A stretch of 9,712 nucleotides of DNA from positions 1-9,712 of the forward strand of contig JAUXGQ010000025.1 in NCBI GenBank assembly GCA_030621975.1, read 5' to 3'. Below are positions 1-9,712 of the stretch, in pieces. The position numbers and the translations under genes are program-made. The notes below the pieces were generated by a model. The model made no database searches. It saw only the letters and a list, made by a program, of their open reading frames with translations, and had not been told where the DNA came from. The stretch comes from Gammaproteobacteria bacterium. GTDB lineage: Bacteria > Pseudomonadota > Gammaproteobacteria > Chromatiales > Chromatiaceae. Position 1 is the first letter of the stretch; each line of letters begins with the position of its first letter.

Positions 1-1
1 C

Positions 2-463
2 AGCCCTTACGCACCGGTTGGGCGCGGGTTTCGATTCCAAGTCGATCTTGCCGGAGCGCCTTTTCACGAACGTGCTATCGCCAAGAATCCTTTCATCACC
101 AATTTTTCGCTCGAGTGTCCCCTTGCCGAAAGAAGTGTTGATCAGGTGGGCAAGAACAACAGCCGAAATGGATCTGCTGGTCCGCTATTCGCGGGGCAAT
201 GGGAAAGTGTCATGGATGAAACGGCTAGTGAACTGGAGGCTGCCTTGGATACATTGGGGAAGCCGTCGCCATGGAGTGCGGATATTAAGGTTACGGACGA
301 TTTTCTTGATCCCCTATTTGAAAAGTTTTTCAAAAAACTTGGCTTGCCTAATCTGATGCGCGAGACTGATTATCATGAGTTGGCGAAATTTGTTCAATCA
401 GATGCACTTGGCCCAGAAGTGAAGGTCGTGCTCGATGCTATACAGCATGTAGCTGATCGGTGA
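2..463 (+). CDS. 3' end of an unrecognised protein (5' end outside window)
   Basis: The frame is open from the second base of the window to a TGA at 461-463, giving 153 visible residues and no 5' end. A GTG at 146 could serve as a start, but the residues encoded upstream of it look equally protein-like (a PVGRGFRFQVDLAGAPFHER stretch and further on ITNFSLECPLAE), so I read this as the C-terminal part of a longer protein. The last 90 residues are acidic and helical in style, with DDFLDPLFEKFFKKLG followed by YHELAKFV. There is no signal peptide, membrane segment or catalytic motif that I can name, and I do not recognise the family. The gene converges on the DUF5131 gene, with 76 bases between the two stops. 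Base composition is lower in GC than gltBD, in keeping with an accessory gene. Reality of the reading frame is likely; function is unknown. Confidence 0.6.
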   Translation, partial: SPYAPVGRGFRFQVDLAGAPFHERAIAKNPFITNFSLECPLAERSVDQVGKNNSRNGSAGPLFAGQWESVMDETASELEAALDTLGKPSPWSADIKVTDDFLDPLFEKFFKKLGLPNLMRETDYHELAKFVQSDALGPEVKVVLDAIQHVADR

Positions 464-533
464 TGAGGAAGCAGGCTGATTTGAAAGGATGGATCCACTG
501 AGTTTACTAGAGAGTTAGATCTGTTTGATTCAT

Positions 534-564
534 CATTCTCTACTGTGTTGCCGCAGTGAGAATG
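534..564. repeat. Strong hairpin between convergent genes
   Basis: CATTCTC (534-540), an unpaired T, then ACTGTG (542-547) pair with CGCAGT (552-557) and GAGAATG (558-564) around a TTGC loop. That is 13 paired positions, including one U-G wobble, with a single bulge. It covers the stop codon and last codons of the DUF5131 gene and faces the end of the plus-strand gene. Neither side is followed by a T run, so it is not a classical intrinsic terminator. It could still act as a bidirectional 3' end or RNA-stabilising stem. Confidence 0.5.
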
Positions 565-1289
565 GGCATGCAATCCCAAGTCCTGCCAAGCAAAAGCCTG
601 CCATTCTGTTTCTTTGCCCGTTTCTTTCCGTCGGCCCCCCATCCGCCCCACTGTTTGAAGAAGAAGGCCACGTTTTGTTCTTCACACTGGCGCTGAACAT
701 TGACTACCCATACCTGTTTCATGGGACGGGCCTTCGGGCCGGATTCGCCACCGACAATGACCCAATGAATTCCGTTCAGGTCGATCTTTCCGAGATCTTC
801 AAGCAATGGTTCCACGGATAGAAACCGAATCTGCGCTGTGATGTCTCGGAGCGCGTCGATCCGCGGTAGTCCGTGTTTCCTGTTCTCGACCGATACGCCG
901 AGCCAGGCATTCTGCGGCGCGTCGTAATGACTGAAGAATTCCGGCAGCCGGTCAGCGCGTTTAGTCAGTATTTGATAAGTGTGTTGAGGGGTCTGTCTGA
1001 TGACATCAAAGACCTGCCGGATAAAGGTGTCAGGGACATCTTCATGGAATAGGTCACTCATGGAATTGACGAAATATACGGTGGGCTTCTTGCGCTTCAG
1101 GGGTTCCGCCAGGCGTTCCGGCAACAAGGTCAGGTTGAAAGCATTCTCGTAGCCGCGTGCGCCCATGGCTTGGAGTCGTTTCGCCATGGTTTCGGCGTAG
1201 CAGTGCTTGCATCCCGGAGATATCTTTGTGCATCCGGTTACCGGGTTCCATGTCTGCTCGGTCCATTCAATGGCGGATTGTGTGGTCAT
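540..1289 (-). CDS. DUF5131 family protein (phage Gp37/Gp68-like, three-Cys motif)
   Basis: This 249-residue protein matches the phage Gp37/Gp68 family (DUF5131) along its whole length. The N-terminus has IEWTEQTWNPVTGC followed by Cys20, Cys27 and Cys30 in a C-x6-C-x2-CYAE cluster, which resembles the cluster-binding loop of radical SAM enzymes. Later conserved blocks are LTKRADR (108-114), LGVSVEN (130-136), FLSVEPLLEDLG (156-167), WVIVGGESGPKARPM (176-190), FFFKQWGGW and a C-terminal GRTWDCMP, so the gene appears full length. The ATG at 1289 is supported by an AAAGGA ribosome site 7-9 bases upstream and by an ATGA overlap with the preceding small ORF, which suggests translational coupling. 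Members are common in phages, plasmids and accessory islands, often beside TcmP (three-Cys-motif partner). The reaction catalysed is not known to me; a radical or iron-sulfur role is inferred from the cysteines. Confidence 0.88.
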   Translation of the reverse strand: MTTQSAIEWTEQTWNPVTGCTKISPGCKHCYAETMAKRLQAMGARGYENAFNLTLLPERLAEPLKRKKPTVYFVNSMSDLFHEDVPDTFIRQVFDVIRQTPQHTYQILTKRADRLPEFFSHYDAPQNAWLGVSVENRKHGLPRIDALRDITAQIRFLSVEPLLEDLGKIDLNGIHWVIVGGESGPKARPMKQVWVVNVQRQCEEQNVAFFFKQWGGWGADGKKRAKKQNGRLLLGRTWDCMPILTAATQ

Positions 1290-1474
1290 TGCTCTGTCCT
1301 TTGTAGACGTTCGTTGTTGTCGAAATGCACGGGCCTTTTAGGACGGTTACCGTGGGCATCGAGATTTACCACTTTGCCTTCCTCGATAAGTTCCTTGAAT
1401 GCCTGTTGCAGATAGGCTTTGAGCAGATAGTGTTTGATCCCACTGTGTTCCCTGCCTTTACCGGCCAGTTGCAT
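1286..1474 (-). CDS. Small ORF coupled to DUF5131; possible TcmP remnant
   Basis: This 62-codon ORF ends in TGA within the ATGA that starts the DUF5131 gene, so the two would be co-translated. The first 25 residues contain EHSGIKHYLLKAYLQ, similar in style to the N-terminal IKH-x-L-x3-YL segment of TcmP proteins. The rest, AFKELIEEGKVVNL followed by GNRPKRPVHF, looks like the winged-helix tail of such proteins. TcmP is normally several hundred residues and is the usual neighbour of DUF5131. I therefore infer an internally deleted or truncated tcmP whose tail kept the coupling. A stop codon lies in frame two codons upstream of the ATG (1478-1480), and there is no strong ribosome site, so the start is uncertain. 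It could instead be an independent small protein. Confidence 0.5.
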   Translation of the reverse strand: MQLAGKGREHSGIKHYLLKAYLQQAFKELIEEGKVVNLDAHGNRPKRPVHFDNNERLQRTEQ

Positions 1475-1536
1475 AAATTATCTGCCCAGGAGCGTTTTCG
1501 CTTGATAAAAAGCGGTATTATCGGGACAAAACGGCG

Positions 1537-1573
1537 TGTGGCTTAAGGTCACTCCTGGTGAGGTTAAGCCACA
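1537..1573. repeat. Inverted repeat TGTGGCTTAA / TTAAGCCACA
   Basis: The arms TGTGGCTTAA (1537-1546) and TTAAGCCACA (1564-1573) are perfect 10-base complements. A second inner pair, TCAC (1549-1552) with GTGA (1558-1561), is separated from them by a GG/GG mismatch. It lies 7 bases before the REP-like palindrome and has no adjacent T run, so it may belong to the same repeat unit rather than being a terminator. Confidence 0.5.
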
Positions 1574-1580
1574 TAGGAAA

Positions 1581-1652
1581 GTAGGATGTGGTGAGTGAAA
1601 CGAACCGCATCGGTCGAAACAGATGCGCTTCGCTGCGCTCAGCACATCCTAC
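1581..1652. repeat. REP-like palindromic element
   Basis: A 72-base imperfect palindrome is bounded by GTAGGATGTG (1581-1590) and CACATCCTAC (1643-1652). The two 31-base arms (1581-1611 and 1622-1652) are mostly complementary, with inner sequences rich in CGAA/TTCG and GCATC/GATGC around a 10-base loop. Its form, with a GTAGGATG end followed by a GTGAG-type segment, is that of extragenic REP-type repeats scattered in many gammaproteobacterial genomes. Such repeats are non-autonomous and often mobilised by Y1 (RAYT) transposases. No such transposase is in the window. It sits in a gene-free stretch, as expected for this class. Confidence 0.72.
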
Positions 1653-1838
1653 AAGCTTTGCTCAAGGTTCTTGGCACCTGACACGCAAGACCACGAATTT
1701 ATGCAACAATCGGGTTAAGCTTAGCCTCAAATAAATCTGTCCCCTTTGTCCCACCCTTTGTCCAGGGTAGTAGCGTCACCCCTGTTGTCCGCATCAAAGC
1801 CGGTCGACCGCGCCGATTATCTTGTTTACAGGAAATTT
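1653..1838. other. Gene-free stretch with a short direct repeat
   Basis: I find no convincing gene here; together with the palindromes before it, the region from 1475 to 1838 is non-coding. It holds AAATAAATCTGTCCCC (1729-1744), a sequence I associate with debris around REP/Y1-transposase elements. It also has a 10-base direct repeat, CCCTTTGTCC, at 1742-1751 and 1754-1763. A small hairpin, ACCCT (1753-1757) with AGGGT (1764-1768), overlaps the second copy. Confidence 0.4.
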
Positions 1839-2054
1839 CTACTCCGGCAAGTTTCCGGAGGCCGCCAGGCGCTGAAAAACACAAGCGGCGTCGTGCACTG
1901 CTCGAGCTCCCTTGGACACCGAATACGGGCCTGTTGCGAGCACGCGGTTCTCCTTTTCGTCGATGTGCGGCAGGACTCCAAACCGAAGAATGAACATCAT
2001 CATGACGAAAACGACCAGGAGTCCGATTAGCACGATCGCTAGAGTACGTTTGAC
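1839..2054 (-). pseudogene. N-terminal remnant of an M19-type membrane dipeptidase
   Basis: Reading from 2054, the frame encodes KRTLAIVLIG, a hydrophobic membrane anchor, then LPHIDEKENRVL and PYSVSKGARAVHD. This matches the start of membrane-anchored dipeptidases of the M19 (renal dipeptidase) family, where N-R-V-L, P-Y-x-V-S and A-x-x-L-H precede the zinc-binding D-x-H-x-D segment. Similarity stops after the HDA codons (about 1884-1890). The metal-binding segment and the remaining ~300 residues are absent, and the frame ends at 1839. An AAGGAG ribosome site (2062-2067) sits 7 bases before the codon where the initiator is expected, but that codon is GTC, so the start has been lost. The open frame continues to an ATG at 2183, but that upstream part does not look coding. 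I infer a dead fragment left by deletion or insertion. Confidence 0.55.
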
Positions 2055-2130
2055 TGGATCACTCCTTAACGGATTACCAGGGCTGAGAGCCCAAATTTTG
2101 ATAAGCCGCCTTCGGAGAGACGGCCCCAAT

Positions 2131-2149
2131 AGTGTGGTGCAGCCACACT
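2131..2149. repeat. Perfect 7-bp hairpin AGTGTGG / CCACACT
   Basis: AGTGTGG (2131-2137) and CCACACT (2143-2149) flank a five-base TGCAG loop; a T-G wobble can shorten the loop further. It lies upstream of the dipeptidase remnant on the minus strand. It has no T run on either side, so a terminator role is not supported. Confidence 0.45.
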
Positions 2150-2230
2150 GTTCTCTGCGTCGTCCGCCCGAAAAGCTAATCATGTGCTAAGGCACACAGT
2201 CTCATGCGGTCGGCCGCTGTTCGTTCGCAC

Positions 2231-2287
2231 CGTCCAATAGCACCACTGCTGCATAACGGCGTGCTTAAGCGCCGCGTCTATTGGGCG
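2231..2287. repeat. Inverted repeat CGTCCAATAG / CTATTGGGCG with inner stem
   Basis: The outer arms 2231-2240 and 2278-2287 are complementary at 10 positions, one of them a G-T wobble. Inside, CGGCG (2257-2261) pairs with CGCCG (2270-2274) around TGCTTAAG. Read on the minus strand, the inner part runs GCGCTTAAGCACGCCGTTATGC. This is similar to the right half of an integron attC site (a CTTAA box, then a CGTTATGC-like core), but no matching left half was found. Confidence 0.4.
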
Positions 2288-2449
2288 ACTGTACTTGTAT
2301 TCCAGGTATAACCCCGCGTTCACCAGAGCAAACGCGACAGCGACTGAGTCAGCTGGAAGGCTTTATATGTTCTGTTTTTCATCCGGAAGCGATTAAGCAG
2401 AGCGACAATTGGGGCGCCGCATTTCTGGGTCGGGTCGACCGGATGTCAG

Positions 2450-2767
2450 CTAAAAATCGCCTTCTCCGATCGGCTCATTACCCGTTCGGAGAAACCCGCT
2501 TCCCGAAGCATAGTAGATGGAAATCGGCGATTCATTACGTAGCATATCGATGACTCCAATAAGTGCAGACTCAGGCATATACATCCTGATAAAGCCACTA
2601 CTAGACTCAGTATCATTCGGAATCGCCTGTCCTTCCGGAAGGAAATAAATATACGCTACCGCTTTGTTACCATCTTTGAGCCGAAGGACTGACCGATTGT
2701 TTGCATACCCATTAGCTCCACCGTGGAATTGATAGTTGTACTGCGTGACCTGATTTGTTGTTGGCAT
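2450..2767 (-). CDS. Small conserved hypothetical protein (105 aa)
   Basis: The start is the ATG at 2767, chosen because AAGGAGG lies 5 bases upstream; the in-frame ATG at 2821 has no such site. The 105-residue product has no signal peptide, membrane helix or cysteine. It begins with polar residues (YNYQFHGGANGYANNR), continues with alternating hydrophobic positions typical of beta strands (SVLRLKDGNKAVAYIYFLP), and then GFIRMYMPESALIGVIDMLRNE. It ends in SIYYASGSGFLRTGNEPIGEGD. I recall similar small proteins with an LRNE-x-P...GFL-x-T-x-x-EP-x-GEG ending in cyanobacteria and proteobacteria, but no function is known to me. It is the only clearly intact gene between the dipeptidase remnant and gltD. 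It lies in a cassette-like neighbourhood with the attC-like palindrome upstream. Confidence 0.72.
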   Translation of the reverse strand: MPTTNQVTQYNYQFHGGANGYANNRSVLRLKDGNKAVAYIYFLPEGQAIPNDTESSSGFIRMYMPESALIGVIDMLRNESPISIYYASGSGFLRTGNEPIGEGDF

Positions 2768-2772
2768 GTTTT

Positions 2773-2779
2773 CCTCCTT
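2773..2779 (-). promoter_or_regulatory. Strong ribosome binding site for the 105-aa gene
   Basis: On the minus strand AAGGAGG precedes the ATG at 2767 with 5 bases between them. This near-perfect Shine-Dalgarno sequence decides the start in favour of the 105-aa form over the longer 123-aa reading. Confidence 0.75.
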
Positions 2780-2990
2780 GGATTGAATTCTCTTGATTCG
2801 TTCTGCTATTGAGTCGAGCACTTAAACTGCGACTCAAAGTATCCGTAAGCCTTTTCGCTACTTCTGCAGGGATTCCTTTACGGTATGTGCGAACTTGTTG
2901 CACTTGTCTGTTGCTTCACAAGACGTCTCAGTCTTCGCCCAAAACGTAGAGGCTCGACACCCGCTGGAAACGCAGCCGTATGGACTGCAC

Positions 2991-3062
2991 ACGTTTGCGC
3001 TAACCGGCTGGCGAAGGAGCGTCAGCGACTGAGGCGGACCGAGTTGAGCGCTTTGTTCGGTC
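2991..3062 (-). repeat. Degenerate attC-like imperfect palindrome
   Basis: Read on the minus strand, the left half GAACAAAGCGCTCAACTCGG resembles the left half of integron attC sites (TAACAA..CGTTCAA..CGA). The right half CCGGTTAGCGC pairs with GCGCTcAACtCGG (3039-3051 with 2997-3007), leaving two unpaired bases on one arm, as in the extrahelical bases of attC. The outer core sites are poor: the left one is GACCGAAC rather than a TAAC form, and the right one is degenerate. The stop codon of the PIN fusion frame falls inside it, as is common for cassette genes. A second overlapping palindrome, GACCGA (3037-3042) with TCGGTC (3057-3062), is also present. It may be a decayed recombination site or another kind of repeat. 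Confidence 0.33.
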
Positions 3063-3455
3063 TCTTCTATCTACAAGCGTGCAACCGGGTCTTTTCTGCC
3101 TTTCCTTTAGCTCAGCAACCATTTCTGCAAGGTTGTAATTATGCTTAGCGGTAAAAGAATCTCTGTTTCTCCAAACCTCATTGATAATTTCATCTCTATT
3201 CGAGATTAGCAGTTCTGCCAGTTCTTGCACTTCTTCGTCGATTTGAAGTTCAGGAATTTCATTTAGAACGGCAAGTCTTCGGTCCGCCGCATCAGGATTA
3301 CCCGCCGATGCTTCTATGATCGTCAACTCCGAGGTACAAAGATCGTAATCTCCCCTCGCCACTTCCCACCACTCCGTTGTAATGTGCTGCCATGCAGCCG
3401 CTCTTACGTCTCGGCTCGGCCGTGCCGTAAGGTAGCTTGGGCGCTCTGATTTTTC
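3000..3455 (-). pseudogene. PIN-domain toxin fragment fused to its small downstream partner
   Basis: From 3455 the frame reads PSYLTARPSRDVRAAAWQ, then TEWWEVARGDYDLCTSEL and GNPDAADRRLAVLNEIPEL. This is the N-terminal half of a VapC-like PIN ribonuclease. The expected start region (a LETS-x-PSYL form) is interrupted by TAG at 3456-3458, exactly where the Leu before Glu is expected, and no start codon precedes it. The PIN frame runs to about ELLISN (3200) and then joins in frame to DEIINEVWRNRDSFTAKHNYNLAEMV. That is the beginning of the small protein usually encoded just downstream of such PIN genes (I/E-x-EVR..RD..A..NYDL pattern). The C-terminal ~80-90 residues of PIN, with its remaining acidic residues, are missing. 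The end runs through the attC-like palindrome to TAG at 3000. An in-frame deletion plus nonsense mutation explains this; an active toxin is unlikely. A GTG at 3362 is the first possible start. Confidence 0.62.
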
Positions 3456-3716
3456 CTATCGGTTGAGCTGAGTATTGTGCCCCTAACTAAGCGTTATTTA
3501 GATTGAGATTGCAGATATGACCGAAGCCGACTCAACTAAATTAGTAATCTGCATTAGGAATGATGACTATCCTGCTTGGTTGGAGAAGAGAAAAATATAC
3601 GAAGCAACTCCAGATCCTGATGCAGAGAGGCATCATCAGATTCGTGTGGTAGATGAGTCTGGTCAGGATTACTTATACCCGGCAGACTATTTCGTTCCTG
3701 TAACGCTTCCCAGGAA

Positions 3717-3734
3717 ACCGAGCCAAAACCCGGT
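3717..3734 (-). terminator. Weak hairpin just after gltD
   Basis: Three bases past the gltD stop, on the minus strand, ACCGGG and CTCGGT form a 6-bp stem (one G-T wobble) around TTTTGG, followed by only TTCC. The position suits an operon end but the T run is too short for a confident intrinsic terminator. It may have been shortened by the rearrangement at about 3710. Confidence 0.3.
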
Positions 3735-3737
3735 ACC

Positions 3738-5189
<1,452 letters not shown>

Positions 5190-5191
5190 CT

Positions 5192-9712
<4,521 letters not shown>

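Larger units (their letters stand above)
2055..2449. other. Gene-free stretch carrying inverted repeats
   Basis: No recognisable gene lies between the dipeptidase remnant and the small gene at 2450. Besides the two inverted repeats listed separately, it has a start-less 60-codon open frame on the minus strand (2180-2362). It also has a 15-base sequence (2334-2348) that recurs with one mismatch at 3019-3033. Confidence 0.4.

Noticed and set aside
1481..1557. Frame upstream of the 62-codon ORF, interrupted by TAA at 1478-1480, as a missing part of tcmP
   Set aside because: The translation (ending FYQAKTLLGR) does not resemble TcmP, so I cannot claim a simple nonsense mutation.
1753..1768. ACCCT/AGGGT hairpin as a terminator
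   Set aside because: Five-base stem without a T run and no gene ending next to it.
2180..2362. 60-codon minus-strand open frame with VNAGLYLEYKYSRPIDAALKHAV
   Set aside because: Protein-like in places but lacks a supported start and a recognisable family, and it spans an inverted repeat; kept only as a note.
2768..2821. Longer 123-aa form of the small gene starting at 2821
   Set aside because: The ATG at 2767 has AAGGAGG at ideal spacing, and the extra residues do not resemble the rest.
2712..2903. 63-codon minus-strand frame overlapping the 105-aa gene start
   Set aside because: Its GTG start has no ribosome site, and its end overlaps a better-supported gene in another frame.

Overview
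The window looks like part of a proteobacterial chromosome, most likely from a gammaproteobacterium. That is inferred from the sequence style of GltB and GltD and from a REP-like palindrome; no 16S gene or other marker is present. It has two contrasting parts. From about 3738 to the right edge the DNA is GC-rich and conserved, and carries the NADPH glutamate synthase operon gltB-gltD on the minus strand. The 5' end of gltB lies beyond base 9712. The two genes are 2 bases apart and together make the GOGAT enzyme (glutamine + 2-oxoglutarate + NADPH -> 2 glutamate) of ammonia assimilation.

From base 1 to about 3716 the DNA is visibly more AT-rich and accessory in character. From the left it holds: the 3' end of an unrecognised plus-strand gene (2-463); a complete minus-strand DUF5131 / phage Gp37-Gp68 family gene (540-1289) with a Cys-x6-Cys-x2-Cys cluster; a 62-codon ORF overlapping its start by ATGA, possibly a remnant of the usual partner tcmP; and a gene-poor stretch with a large REP-like palindrome (1581-1652) and other inverted repeats. 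Next come the first ~55 codons of an M19 membrane dipeptidase with no start codon, an intact 105-aa small protein gene (2450-2767), a degenerate attC-like palindrome (2991-3062), a PIN-domain toxin pseudogene fused in frame to a small downstream partner, and a plus-strand small gene (3517-) whose 3' end appears lost at the junction with the gltD 3' flank.

The left part therefore reads as a site of repeated insertion and deletion downstream of gltD: small cassette-like or toxin-antitoxin-like genes in mixed orientation, most of them damaged, with palindromes between them. I see no intact transposase, integrase, CRISPR array, tRNA or rRNA. I do not see a complete new system. The best leads are the DUF5131 gene with its shortened partner and the cassette-like region with the attC-like element.
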